DNA from: Desulfobulbus oralis
GTDB lineage: Bacteria; Desulfobacterota; Desulfobulbia; Desulfobulbales; Desulfobulbaceae
Length of the DNA stretch: 64,000 nucleotides
Reading direction: 5' to 3'
NCBI RefSeq assembly: GCF_002952055.1
Contig: NZ_CP021255.1
Coordinates: 372,001 to 436,000 of the forward strand
Made by a program: the position numbers and the translations under genes. Within the stretch, counting starts at the first letter, position 1. The number at the start of each line of letters is the position of its first letter. Positions 25,438 through 34,669 of this stretch are shown in pieces. The notes below the pieces were generated by a model. The model saw only the letters and a list, made by a program, of their open reading frames with translations, ran no database searches and was not told the origin of the DNA.

Positions 25438-27389
25438 TGGCCAGCATCATCACCCTCGAGGCCGTCAACAAGTACTATGGCCAGGGGGCAAACCGGATCC
25501 ATGTTCTGAAGGACATCAGCTTTGCCGTGGAGGACGGCGACTTTGTCGCCATCATCGGTCAGTCCGGATCCGGCAAATCGACCCTGATGAACATTATCGG
25601 CTGCCTGGACACCCAGAGTTCCGGCGTCTGCCGCATTGCCGGCGCCGATACCGCGAGCCTCCTGCCCGACCAGCTGGCCGATCTGCGCGGCCGCTTCATC
25701 GGCTTCATCTTCCAGCGCTACAATCTGCTGCCGAGCCTCAGCGCCGCGGAAAACACCGCCCTGCCTGCGGTCTATGCGGGCCTGGGCGGCCGGCAGCGCC
25801 TGGAACGGGCCGCCAGATTGCTGGAAGGTCTGGGCCTTGCCGACAAGACCGCAAACCTGCCCGCCGAACTTTCCGGCGGTCAGCAGCAGCGGGTGAGCAT
25901 CGCCCGCGCGCTCATGAACGGCGGCCGCATCATTCTGGCCGACGAGCCCACCGGCGCCCTGGACTCCAAAAGCGGCGAAAATGTGATGGAGATTCTGAAG
26001 GGCCTGAACCGCCAGGGCCATACCATTGTCGTTGTCACCCACGACCACGGGGTGGCCGCCCACGCCAACCGGGTGGTGGAGATTCTTGACGGCCGCATTG
26101 TTGCCGACCAGCGTAACCGCGAGCAGGCGGCGGTGCCCCCGGGGGCCGGCCACCGTAGCGGTCGGCGGAGCTCCCTGTTGAGCAACAAGCTGGATCAGTG
26201 CCGCGAGGCCTTTCGGATGTCCGTCCAGGCCATTCTGGCCCACAAGATGCGCTCGCTCCTGACCATGCTGGGCATCGTCATCGGCATTGCCTCTGTGGTC
26301 TCCGTGGTGGCACTGGGCAACGGCTCGCAGCAGAAGATCATCGAAGACATCAATTCGATGGGCAGCAACACCATCGACATCATGCGCGGCGAGGGCTTCG
26401 GCGACCGCCATGCGGGCCGCATCCACACCCTCACCGTGGCGGACGCCGACATTCTGGGCCGGCAGCCCTACGTCGCGGCGGTTACGCCCAATACCAGCAA
26501 CTCCGGCGATCTGGTCTTTGGCAATGTCACCGTGACCGCAACGTTGAACGGCGTGGGCGAGCAGTACTTTGACGTCAGGTCGCTGGAAATAGAGCAGGGC
26601 CGCTTTTTTACCAAGGACGACGTCAAGGCCACGGCCGGCTACACGGTGATCGACCATAACACCTACTCCAGGCTGTTCCAGCCCGGAGAAAACGTGGTGG
26701 GCAGGGTCATCATGTTCCGGCAGAAGCCCCTGACCATCATCGGCGTGCTGAAAAGGCAGGACCGCAGCTTTGGCCCGGGCCTGGACAGCCTCGAAATCTA
26801 TGCGCCCTACACCACGGTCATGCGGCGCATTACCGGGGCCAGATTCATCAACTCGATTACGGTCAGGGCAGAGGACCATGTGATCCCGCTCATGGCCGAG
26901 AAGAAGATTATCGAACTGCTGACCGCGCGGCACAAGAAGCAGGACTTCTTCACCATCAATACGGACAGCATCCGCCAGACCGTGGAAAACACCACCAACA
27001 CCCTGAAGCTCCTGATTTCCGGCATTGCGGTCATCTCGCTTGTGGTGGGCGGCATCGGGGTCATGAACATCATGCTGGTCTCGGTCACCGAACGCACGCG
27101 GGAAATCGGCGTGCGCATGGCTGTGGGCGCGCGGCAGGGCAACATCATGGAGCAGTTCCTGATCGAGGCGGTCCTGCTCTGCCTGGTGGGCGGCGTCATG
27201 GGCATCCTGTTCTCCCGGCTGGTCGGCTGGGGCCTGGGCATGATCTCCGACGATTTTCCCATGCTCTACTCCAGCGGGATCACGGTGGTGGCCCTGGCCT
27301 GCTCGTCGGCCATCGGCATCATTTTCGGCTTTATCCCGGCCCGCAACGCGGCCCGGCTCAACCCCATCGACGCCCTGGCGAGAGAATAG
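25437..27389 (+). CDS. macB: MacB-type ABC exporter (ATPase fused to FtsX-like permease)
   Basis: A 650-residue non-canonical ABC exporter. The N-terminal ATPase has Walker A GQSGSGKST near residue 41, LSGGQQQRVSIARAL near residue 145 and Walker B RIILADEPTGALDS. The C-terminal half has one membrane helix near residue 275, a large periplasmic domain, and three helices after residue 525 (GIAVISLVVGGIGVMNIMLV; EIGVRMAVGARQGNI). It works with MacA and a TolC-type channel, both neighbours here, in mechanotransmission-type export of peptides, macrolides or siderophore-like compounds. Confidence 0.95.
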   Translation: MASIITLEAVNKYYGQGANRIHVLKDISFAVEDGDFVAIIGQSGSGKSTLMNIIGCLDTQSSGVCRIAGADTASLLPDQLADLRGRFIGFIFQRYNLLPSLSAAENTALPAVYAGLGGRQRLERAARLLEGLGLADKTANLPAELSGGQQQRVSIARALMNGGRIILADEPTGALDSKSGENVMEILKGLNRQGHTIVVVTHDHGVAAHANRVVEILDGRIVADQRNREQAAVPPGAGHRSGRRSSLLSNKLDQCREAFRMSVQAILAHKMRSLLTMLGIVIGIASVVSVVALGNGSQQKIIEDINSMGSNTIDIMRGEGFGDRHAGRIHTLTVADADILGRQPYVAAVTPNTSNSGDLVFGNVTVTATLNGVGEQYFDVRSLEIEQGRFFTKDDVKATAGYTVIDHNTYSRLFQPGENVVGRVIMFRQKPLTIIGVLKRQDRSFGPGLDSLEIYAPYTTVMRRITGARFINSITVRAEDHVIPLMAEKKIIELLTARHKKQDFFTINTDSIRQTVENTTNTLKLLISGIAVISLVVGGIGVMNIMLVSVTERTREIGVRMAVGARQGNIMEQFLIEAVLLCLVGGVMGILFSRLVGWGLGMISDDFPMLYSSGITVVALACSSAIGIIFGFIPARNAARLNPIDALARE

Positions 27390-27438
27390 TCTTTGCCCCT
27401 CGGGCGGAGCGGGGAGAACATGCAACAAGTGATTCATC

Positions 27439-28818
27439 ATGCACATATATGCCAAAGCCACTGCCCTGCTGGTCGCTGCCGCCCTGCTCCTGGCGCTGAA
27501 CGCCTGCGCGCCGGCGGGCAGGCCGGATGCGAAGCTGGAACGGCCGCTCCTGAGCCGTCAGGAGATGAGCCGGCGCTTTACCGAGGATGTGAACTGGTGG
27601 CAGGGCTACCATGACCCGGCCCTGAATCGTCATATCGAGCTGGCGCTGCAAAATAACACAGACCTGGCAAAGAGTGCCCTGCGCATCCACAAGGCGCTCG
27701 TGAACGCCCAGTTGGCCGGGGCCGATCTGTTCCCGACCGCGTCCGGCGAGCTGGGCGCGTCGGCCCGGCGCGAACTGGCGAGCGGCAGCCACAGTCACAG
27801 CTACCAGAGCACCCTCGGCCTGCAGTACGAGCTGGATCTCTGGCAGCGCTTCAGCAACAGGACAAGGGCCCAGGAGTGGGAGCACGAGGCCACCCTGGCC
27901 GACCGGGAGAGCGTACGGCTCTCGCTCATCCATTCGGTTGTCAATGCCTACTACAACCTGCGTTACCTGATGGCAGCGCGTCAGGTGCAGGAAAAGAGCA
28001 TTGCCCGCTACCGGGATTTGCTGGCGCTCGTGCGCGCCAAGGCCGAACAGGGCAAGGTTTCGCCGGTGGAGCTGCAGGAGAGCGCTCGCTCGCTCCTGGC
28101 GGCGGAGGGCAATCTGAGCAGTCTGCTTGCGGAGGAAGCCACGACACGCCAGACGCTGGCCGGCCTGCTGAACTGCCAGGCCGGGGCGCTCCCGCCGGTG
28201 TCCGAATCTCCGCTGCTGGAGCTAACAGGTCTGCCGGTCGATCTGGAGGTGCCGGTTTCGGCCCTGGCGGCGCGGCCCGATCTTCAGGCTGCGGAGGCCC
28301 GCTTTGCGGCCGCCTTTTACGATCTGCAGTCCAGCTCCGCCTCCTGGTATCCGGCCCTGAGCCTGGGCGGCGTCCTGGGGACTTCGGCCAGCCACCAAAG
28401 CCAGTTTTTTACCCTGCCCTTTTTAAACGGCACGCTGGGCCTCAGCCTGCCCTTTCTGGACTGGGCCCGGGTCAGGGCCAAAGTGCAGATCTCCAAAGAC
28501 GACTACGAGCTGGCCCGGCTCGACTTCATCAATGCCGTCACCGTGGCCCTGAACGAAGTCTGGGCCTCATACCGGATCAGCGAGGAGCGCCGCAAGGAGC
28601 TGGCGCTCCTGCAGGAGCGGCTGGGGCGGGACGAGGCCATTACGGCCCACTATCAGGCCCGCTACCGTCTGGGCGCCTCCGAGCTGAAAGACTATCTCGA
28701 GGCCCTGAACAGCGAAGACAGCACCCGCCAGTCCCTGCTGCAGGCGAAGTACGCGCTGCTCCGCGATGAAAGTACCGTCTACCGGGCCATGGGCGGCAGA
28801 TTTCTCGTAAGGCGCTGA
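27439..28818 (+). CDS. TolC/NodT-type outer-membrane efflux lipoprotein
   Basis: A 459-residue outer-membrane factor. The signal peptide ends in a lipobox (LLLALNAC), so it is probably lipidated as in the NodT subfamily. Two long repeats rich in coiled-coil heptads are visible, with the typical SLGGVLGTSASH and YDLQSSSASWYPALSLGG segments and a C-terminal YRLGASELKDYLEALNSE. It completes a macA-macB-tolC efflux set on one transcript. Confidence 0.93.
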   Translation: MHIYAKATALLVAAALLLALNACAPAGRPDAKLERPLLSRQEMSRRFTEDVNWWQGYHDPALNRHIELALQNNTDLAKSALRIHKALVNAQLAGADLFPTASGELGASARRELASGSHSHSYQSTLGLQYELDLWQRFSNRTRAQEWEHEATLADRESVRLSLIHSVVNAYYNLRYLMAARQVQEKSIARYRDLLALVRAKAEQGKVSPVELQESARSLLAAEGNLSSLLAEEATTRQTLAGLLNCQAGALPPVSESPLLELTGLPVDLEVPVSALAARPDLQAAEARFAAAFYDLQSSSASWYPALSLGGVLGTSASHQSQFFTLPFLNGTLGLSLPFLDWARVRAKVQISKDDYELARLDFINAVTVALNEVWASYRISEERRKELALLQERLGRDEAITAHYQARYRLGASELKDYLEALNSEDSTRQSLLQAKYALLRDESTVYRAMGGRFLVRR

Positions 28819-28910
28819 GATTCCTGAACGATTCTGACACAGGAGCAAGACTGCGGGCGGGCAGCCCTCTCTTCTCTTTTGGCAGAAGCCTGGGTGGATA
28901 GAGCGGAATC

Positions 28911-28928
28911 GCTTTTTATTTAAAAAGC
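28911..28928. promoter_or_regulatory. AT-rich palindrome, possible ArsR operator or efflux-operon terminator
   Basis: GCTTTTTA-TT-TAAAAAGC is an 8-bp inverted repeat just upstream of the -35 element of the ArsR-type gene. It may be an operator for autoregulation. It could alternatively terminate the efflux operon, though its stem is AT-rich. Confidence 0.5.
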
Positions 28929-28939
28929 TAGATTTATAG

Positions 28940-28968
28940 TTGACAAATAAACTAAAAGAGTGGATATA
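28940..28968 (+). promoter_or_regulatory. Sigma-70 promoter of the ArsR-type gene
   Basis: TTGACA at 28940-28945 and GATATA(T) at 28963-28968 are separated by 17 bases. Transcription should begin near 28975, which excludes the upstream TTG start at 28940 and supports ATG 29009. Confidence 0.75.
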
Positions 28969-29008
28969 TGGCCTTGACAGCAGGCCACGATCCTTTTATG
29001 AACAGGGC

Positions 29009-29338
29009 ATGAACACACAATACCTGAAAGCCCTGCCCGAAGACTGGCAGTCCATTGCCAGCGTCTATTCGGCCCTGGGCGACGAGACCCGGCAAAAGAT
29101 CCTCCTGCTTTTCGAGCCCGGGGAACGCATCGGCCGCAAGTCGCTGGTCGAGCTGCTCCCCCTGAGCCCCACCGCGGTGGCCCATCATGTGACCACCTTG
29201 GTGCGGGCCGGCCTGCTCAGGCCCCACAAGGTCGGGCGGGATGTTTTTTACACCATGAACCACGAGGCGCTGATGCGGGCGCTGGAAGTGGTTCGCAACT
29301 ACGTGGCGGAGCTGCGGGTCCAGGAGGTGGCATCCTGA
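29009..29338 (+). CDS. ArsR-family winged-helix regulator
   Basis: A 109-residue winged-helix repressor. The recognition region is visible (YSALGDETRQKILLLFEP; LLPLSPTAVAHHVTTLVRAG) followed by the wing (LLRPHKVGRDVFYTMN). No metal-binding ELCVCDL-type cysteine motif is present, so it is not a classical metal sensor. It starts at ATG 29009 downstream of a good sigma-70 promoter and is followed at 25 bases by the phospholipid-repair fusion gene, which it probably controls. Confidence 0.87.
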   Translation: MNTQYLKALPEDWQSIASVYSALGDETRQKILLLFEPGERIGRKSLVELLPLSPTAVAHHVTTLVRAGLLRPHKVGRDVFYTMNHEALMRALEVVRNYVAELRVQEVAS

Positions 29339-29362
29339 GCCCGACTCCCGGAGGGTATCAGG

Positions 29363-32300
29363 ATGGCTCAGGGATTTCTGGGGCGAGCGGCGGCTCTGGG
29401 CGCAAGCTATATGCTGGGCGCCTTTAACGACAACTTTTTCAAGCAAAGCGCGCTGCTGCTGGCCGTGGCCATGCAGCAGAGCCAGTATCAGGCCTGGGGC
29501 ACCCTGCTCTTCGCCCTGCCTTTTGTCCTCTTTTCGGCCTGGGGCGGCTGGCTGGCCGACCGTTTCCCCAAAAAGAACCTCGTCATTGCGGCCAAATGCC
29601 TTGAACTCACCGCCATGCTGGCCGGCGCCTGGGGCATTCTGCACCTGAACTGGGCCGCCATCATGCTCATGCTCTTCTGCATGGGCGGCAGCTCCACCCT
29701 GTTCAGCCCGGCCCTGAACGGCTCCATCCCGGAGCTGTTTCCCCGCGCGCTGGTCCCACGGGTCAACGGTTTTTTCAAACTCTGCACCACAGTGTCCATC
29801 CTCCTGGGCGTGATGCTGGCCGGCTGGGCGCTGGAGCGCCAATGGCTGCCCACGGCCATCCCCTTTGGCCGCTGGCTCGTGGCGGGCGGCGTGGTGCTGG
29901 CCGCGCTGCTCGGCCTCATCAGCACGATCTTCATCCCGCGCTGGTCTGTGGCCCATCAGGCGCAGCCCCCTTTTCCCTGGCTGGGCGCCTGGGATTCCCT
30001 GAAAGATTTCCACCGGATGCGAGCCGACCGGCCCCTGGTCTTCTGTCTTGCGGCAGACGCCTTTTTTTACGGCATTTCCTCGCTCACGCTGCTGGAAATC
30101 AACAGCCTTGGCGTGGCTGAACTGGGCTTCAGCAAGACGCTCACGAGTCTGTTGCCCACCGCGCTCATGGTGGGTATCTGCGCCGGCTCGCTGGTGGCCG
30201 CCAGGGGCACGCCGGAGAGCTGGCAGCGCTGGCTCGCGCCCGCCACCGCGGGCATCGGCCTGAGCCTGCTGGCCGCGGGTGTGCTGGCCCGCCTCCCCCT
30301 CCCCTCTCCTGCGCTGTTCTGCTGCCTGCTCCTGGTCTACGCCGTGGCCGGCCTCTGTGGCGGCTTCTACATCATTCCGGTGTCGAGCTTCATTCAGGTG
30401 CGGCCGGAGGCCGGAGAAAAGGGCCGGGTGCTGGGGACCAACAACTGCCTGACCTTCGGCGCCATTCTGCTGGCCGGGCCGCTTTTCTACGTTCTCGACT
30501 TTGCCCCGGCCTCCCTGGCCCATGTGATGCTGGGTCTGGCCACCTTGGCCGTGGCCCTGGGCTTCCGCCTTCGTATCCGTCTCCTGCCCACCGGCAGGGC
30601 GACAGGGCAAGCGCCACGGCACAGCCGCCTGCTGAGCCTCCTGCTCGCCCTCATGCGCTTCCTGCTCTCGCTTCGCTACCGGGTGACAGTCACCGGCCTG
30701 GAGCAAATCAGGGCCGACGGCCGCGCGCTGCTCTTCCTGCCCAATCATGCGGCGCTCTCCGATCCCATGCTGGTCTACAGCCGGCTGGCGCGCTTTCAGC
30801 CCCGGCCGCTTTCCGACGAGGAGCAGGTCAACCGGCCCTTCATCCGCAGCCTGATGCGGCTGGTACGGCCGGTCACCAAGCCGGATCTGCGCAGCAGGGA
30901 CCTGCAGGGCGGCGCGTCCCGCCGGGCCGTGCTGCATGCGGTGGAAACGGCCCTGCAACGCTGCGCCGATGCCCTGAAAAATGGCGACAACCTGCTTTTT
31001 TACCCGGCCGGCGCGCTCACCCATGACGGCCACGAGCATCTGGGCGGCAACAGCGGCGTGCTGCGGCTTTTGCGGGCCGCGCCCGAGTGCCGGGTGGTGC
31101 TGGTGCGCACGCGGGGCCTCTGGGGTTCGTCCTTCAGCTATGCCACCGGCCGGCCGGATACCCTGAAGGGCCTGGCCAAAGGCGCCCTGCGGCTCTTGGC
31201 GAACGGCCTGTTCTTCATGCCCCGCCGTCCGGTGCAGATCAGCTTTACCGAAGTGGCTCGGGAAACGCTGCCCCAGGACAATGCAAAAGCCCTGAACCAG
31301 GCGCTGGAAAGCTGGTACGAGGCGGAACCGGAAATTGGCGTCAGGATTCCGTACTACTTCTGGCAGGGGAGTCGGGCCCAGCCGCTGCCCCAAAGGCCGG
31401 CAGGCGCTCCCGCGGCGGCGGCCGAGGCGCCGGAGGCTGTGCGGCAGCAGGTGTACAGGCTCGTTGCCGCATGCGTGGACGGAGCCCCGCCGCTGTCGCC
31501 GGAAACCCGGCTTGCCGCGGATCTGGGTATAGACAGCCTGAGCCTGACCGAGCTCGCCATGCAACTGGAGGAGCTGGCGGGCCACAGCGTGACCCGGCTG
31601 GACCTGCTGGTTACGGTGGCAGACTGCGTGCGTGCCGCGACCGGGCAACTCTCCGGTGACGAGCCCGCGCCGGAGGCGCCCCCCGCCTGGTTTGCCACGG
31701 CCCGGGGCACGGCCCGGCGGCTCGATGTGCCAGAGGCCGGCAACCTGCCGCAGGCCATCTTGCGACAGGCACGCCGCAATCCGGCAGGACTCGTGCTCGC
31801 GGATGCCGACAGTGCCATGAGCTGGCGCGGTTTCTGGCTGAAGGCCACGGCCATGGCGCTTTTGCTCCGCCGTGAGTGCGCCCGGGAGGAGCGCGTGGGG
31901 CTGCTCCTGCCCGCCTCGACTGCTGCCACGCTTGTGTGGCTGGCCGTGCTCCTGGCCGGCAAGACGCCGGTCATGCTCAACTGGACGACCGGCCCGGCCA
32001 ACCTGCGCCACTGCGTGCGGCTGGCCGGTCTGCAGACAATCCTCAGCGCCCGCCGGCTGCTGGACAGGCTGGCAGACCAGGGCTTTGACGAAATGAGCGA
32101 CCTGGGCGCCCGCCTGCTCTGTCTCGAAGACGCGGCCAAAGGCCTGAGTCTCCCGCTCAAGGTCTCGGCCTTTGTCCGCAGCCGCCTGGCGCTTCTGGGG
32201 ATCGAATCTCTGGTGCTGCCGTCCCGGATGCCGGAAAGCGCAGCCATTCTCTTCACCTCCGGTTCCGAATCCGCGCCGAAGGGCGTGCCGCTTTCCCACG

Positions 32301-33331
32301 AAAACATTCTGGCCAACTGCCGGGACATTGCGCAGGTCCTCGTCATCACCAGTCACGATCGGATGCTGGCCATGCTGCCGCCCTTTCACTCGCTGGGGCT
32401 CACAGTCAACATGGTGCTGCCGCTCTGCTTCGGCCTGCCTGTAGTGCTGCACCCGAACCCGACCGAAGCCGCCCGGCTGGACCGCATCTGCCGGCGCTGG
32501 CGGCCCAGCATCACCGTGGCGCCGCCCAGCTTTCTGGACGCCATGCTGCAAAAGGCAGAGGCAGGCGACCTCGAGTCCCTGCGGCTGGGTGTCGTGGGAG
32601 CGGAAGCCTGCCCGGCCAGACTCCATGCGGCCTTTGCCGAAAAGACGGGGGGCGTGCTGGTCGAGGGTTACGGGGTCACCGAATGCGCGCCGGTCATCAG
32701 CGTGAACCGGCCTGAAGATCCGCAGTGCGGCACCATTGGCCTGCCGCTGCCTTCCGTGAGCACCGCCATCGTCACCACCGAAGGGGCCATGCGCCGGGTG
32801 AAGCCGGGCGAGACCGGAATGCTGCTGGTACGCGGTCCGAACGTCTTTGCCGGCTATCTGAGCGCAGCGGGCCTGCCTGCGCCGGCTTCGCCCTTTGTGC
32901 TCTTCGAGGGCCAAAGCTGGTACCGCAGCGGCGATCTAGTGCGGGAGGACGGGCATGGCTGCCTGAGCTTCGCCGGCCGCCTGGGCCGCTTTGTCAAAGT
33001 GGGCGGCGAGATGATTTCGCTCCCGCAAATGGAGCGGGTCTTGCTGGATTTTGTGGCTGCCTGGCAGGCCGGCAGGCTGAGCGAGGCTGCACACGAGGGC
33101 GCCGGCCCATTGCTGGCCGTGGAAGCGGTGGAGCGGGACGGACAGCCGGAAATCGTGCTCTGCACGGCCCTGCCGGTGAGCGTGGCAGAGGCCAACCAGG
33201 CCCTGCGCGCCGCAGGACTTTCGGCCCTGTACAGTGTACGCCGTGTGCTGCAGGTGGCAGCGCTCCCTGTGCTCGGCAGTGGCAAAACCGATTACCGGAC
33301 AGTCAGGCGACTGATTGCCGGGCAGGCTTGA
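29363..33331 (+). CDS. aas: LplT-PlsC-ACP-acyl ligase fusion (lysophospholipid flippase/acyltransferase)
   Basis: A 1322-residue multidomain membrane protein. Residues 1-410 are an LplT-like MFS transporter (YMLGAFNDNFFKQSALLL). Residues about 430-640 are a PlsC acyltransferase with the NHAALSD motif near residue 460. Residues about 680-770 hold an acyl carrier domain with the phosphopantetheine serine in LGIDSLSLTE near residue 723. The remainder is an AMP-forming acyl-ligase with ILFTSGSESAPKGVPLSHE near residue 963 and YRSGDLVREDG near the end. In E. coli, LplT and Aas are separate and Aas has no internal ACP. The fusion should import lysophospholipid and reacylate it in one polypeptide. 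Confidence 0.9.
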   Translation: MAQGFLGRAAALGASYMLGAFNDNFFKQSALLLAVAMQQSQYQAWGTLLFALPFVLFSAWGGWLADRFPKKNLVIAAKCLELTAMLAGAWGILHLNWAAIMLMLFCMGGSSTLFSPALNGSIPELFPRALVPRVNGFFKLCTTVSILLGVMLAGWALERQWLPTAIPFGRWLVAGGVVLAALLGLISTIFIPRWSVAHQAQPPFPWLGAWDSLKDFHRMRADRPLVFCLAADAFFYGISSLTLLEINSLGVAELGFSKTLTSLLPTALMVGICAGSLVAARGTPESWQRWLAPATAGIGLSLLAAGVLARLPLPSPALFCCLLLVYAVAGLCGGFYIIPVSSFIQVRPEAGEKGRVLGTNNCLTFGAILLAGPLFYVLDFAPASLAHVMLGLATLAVALGFRLRIRLLPTGRATGQAPRHSRLLSLLLALMRFLLSLRYRVTVTGLEQIRADGRALLFLPNHAALSDPMLVYSRLARFQPRPLSDEEQVNRPFIRSLMRLVRPVTKPDLRSRDLQGGASRRAVLHAVETALQRCADALKNGDNLLFYPAGALTHDGHEHLGGNSGVLRLLRAAPECRVVLVRTRGLWGSSFSYATGRPDTLKGLAKGALRLLANGLFFMPRRPVQISFTEVARETLPQDNAKALNQALESWYEAEPEIGVRIPYYFWQGSRAQPLPQRPAGAPAAAAEAPEAVRQQVYRLVAACVDGAPPLSPETRLAADLGIDSLSLTELAMQLEELAGHSVTRLDLLVTVADCVRAATGQLSGDEPAPEAPPAWFATARGTARRLDVPEAGNLPQAILRQARRNPAGLVLADADSAMSWRGFWLKATAMALLLRRECAREERVGLLLPASTAATLVWLAVLLAGKTPVMLNWTTGPANLRHCVRLAGLQTILSARRLLDRLADQGFDEMSDLGARLLCLEDAAKGLSLPLKVSAFVRSRLALLGIESLVLPSRMPESAAILFTSGSESAPKGVPLSHENILANCRDIAQVLVITSHDRMLAMLPPFHSLGLTVNMVLPLCFGLPVVLHPNPTEAARLDRICRRWRPSITVAPPSFLDAMLQKAEAGDLESLRLGVVGAEACPARLHAAFAEKTGGVLVEGYGVTECAPVISVNRPEDPQCGTIGLPLPSVSTAIVTTEGAMRRVKPGETGMLLVRGPNVFAGYLSAAGLPAPASPFVLFEGQSWYRSGDLVREDGHGCLSFAGRLGRFVKVGGEMISLPQMERVLLDFVAAWQAGRLSEAAHEGAGPLLAVEAVERDGQPEIVLCTALPVSVAEANQALRAAGLSALYSVRRVLQVAALPVLGSGKTDYRTVRRLIAGQA

Positions 33332-33351
33332 AGCACAAGGCGCCGCTCATG

Positions 33352-33375
33352 TGCCCGGAACGCATGTTCCGGGCA
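33352..33375. terminator. Perfect hairpin after the aas fusion gene
   Basis: TGCCCGGAAC-GCAT-GTTCCGGGCA lies 20 bases after the aas stop, nested in a further GCGCCG...CGGCGC arm. There is no T tract on the plus strand, so it may act as an mRNA-stabilising end or rho-assisted terminator. Confidence 0.55.
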
Positions 33376-33565
33376 TGGACTTCCGGCGCTCGAGGGCCAT
33401 GTGGGTGAAGCTGAATACAGTGCCACAGGCAAAATCACCATGCCCACCTGAATTTATTTTCTCTTTCTCCTCTTTACGCCAGGTCTGCACAAAACCATGA
33501 ACATCAAATAAGGATGGGGCATTCATTCTGGTTACCTTGCACTTTGCCATATCATCCTCACTGAA

Positions 33566-34579
33566 TTATTTACCCATATGTCCACTGAGTATTTTAATAG
33601 CAAAACTCCGTCCTTTCTGCACTGACCGTATGCTTGGCATAAAGCTGTACCATACAGGTTCTTTCTCTATAAATCCTTTATATCCATATCCAGTAAAAAA
33701 TGTATTACACCAAACGGATTCGTAAACATTTGGATCTAATCCAAAATCATAGTGTCTGAATAATTTGTCATCACGCAATATATCAATATCTCCAGCATAA
33801 TGTATACGAAGCGCTTCTTCAAATTTTAAAGTTGTTCGTTCTTCCTCATCTGTCATACGTATGCCCAAGCCAAATCCATAATTTGTTGCAAGTTCCATAA
33901 ACATGTCAAAACGCTCAAGCCAGGATGGAATCTGGAAGCCGGGTCGTTCAGCAGAAAGAATTGACTTTTGTGTATCTTGCTCTTTGGAATTAAGTAGATT
34001 GTTCCATCCTGCCATCCCGCTTCGTTGCTGGCGTCTTAAAGAAAAGGCATAACGATAGGGCTTTTTCGCTCGAATCCGCGGGTAGAAATCAAAATAGGCA
34101 AACCTGGATTTGAATAAACCGCCATATTCAATGTTTACCGAATAGGTGGGCCCGTAGCCCGTGCCTACAGGTGCAGGCGCAAACCCGGTGAACTCTTCAA
34201 AGCGAATGGTCTTGTAGTGCACGTTGTCGTGTCGTATTTCGATCTCTCCGGTCACATTTTCCCGTAGTTCACGCTCAAAGTCTGCAATGGGCGTATCTCC
34301 AGGCTGAAAGGCCAGGATGATATTGTACCTGCCTTCCTTTTCAAAGCGTAAGGCTATCATCTCAAACTGCACGGGGAAGACGGCATCCCTCCTGCCCTGG
34401 GCTGCCTTCTCTGCCCGTATCTTTACCCATTTCTCCTTTTCAGCCTGTTCCTGCATACTTTCCTCTGCAGTCGGGCCTTTTGTCGGCACAACAGGGTCAG
34501 CAGAACCAGGGACATATGCACAGCCATTTGCAAAAACAAAAGGCAAGAGCATGAACAGAGCAATCATCAGTTTGCGCAT
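33566..34579 (-). CDS. Lipoprotein of unknown function, paralogue A
   Basis: A 337-residue lipoprotein. The signal peptide MRKLMIALFMLLPFVFANGC ends with a lipobox cysteine. The mature protein starts with a charged helix (EQAEKEKWVKIRAEKAAQGR), then a beta-rich domain (FPVQFEMIALRFEKEGRYNI, RFAYFDFYPRIRAKKPYRYA). I do not recognise the family. A second copy follows upstream at 34670-35683 with the same length. The DNA is clearly AT-richer than its surroundings, suggesting acquisition from elsewhere. No partner genes of known function adjoin it. Confidence 0.85.
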   Translation of the reverse strand: MRKLMIALFMLLPFVFANGCAYVPGSADPVVPTKGPTAEESMQEQAEKEKWVKIRAEKAAQGRRDAVFPVQFEMIALRFEKEGRYNIILAFQPGDTPIADFERELRENVTGEIEIRHDNVHYKTIRFEEFTGFAPAPVGTGYGPTYSVNIEYGGLFKSRFAYFDFYPRIRAKKPYRYAFSLRRQQRSGMAGWNNLLNSKEQDTQKSILSAERPGFQIPSWLERFDMFMELATNYGFGLGIRMTDEEERTTLKFEEALRIHYAGDIDILRDDKLFRHYDFGLDPNVYESVWCNTFFTGYGYKGFIEKEPVWYSFMPSIRSVQKGRSFAIKILSGHMGK

Positions 34580-34669
34580 AGCCTCTCCCGCGCTTTTATC
34601 AGCCCGCTAAAGAAAGCGACAACGCCCACAGCGTATAGCTAAATTGAATCCTATGTCATCCGCCTTGCA

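Noticed and set aside
28952-32914. A 1320-residue minus-strand open frame
   Set aside because: It is the antisense shadow of the aas fusion, with Gln/Gly/His-rich low-complexity translation and no domains.
33347-33550. A 67-residue minus-strand gene between aas and the lipoprotein
   Set aside because: No ribosome site or family resemblance, and it runs through the perfect hairpin after aas.
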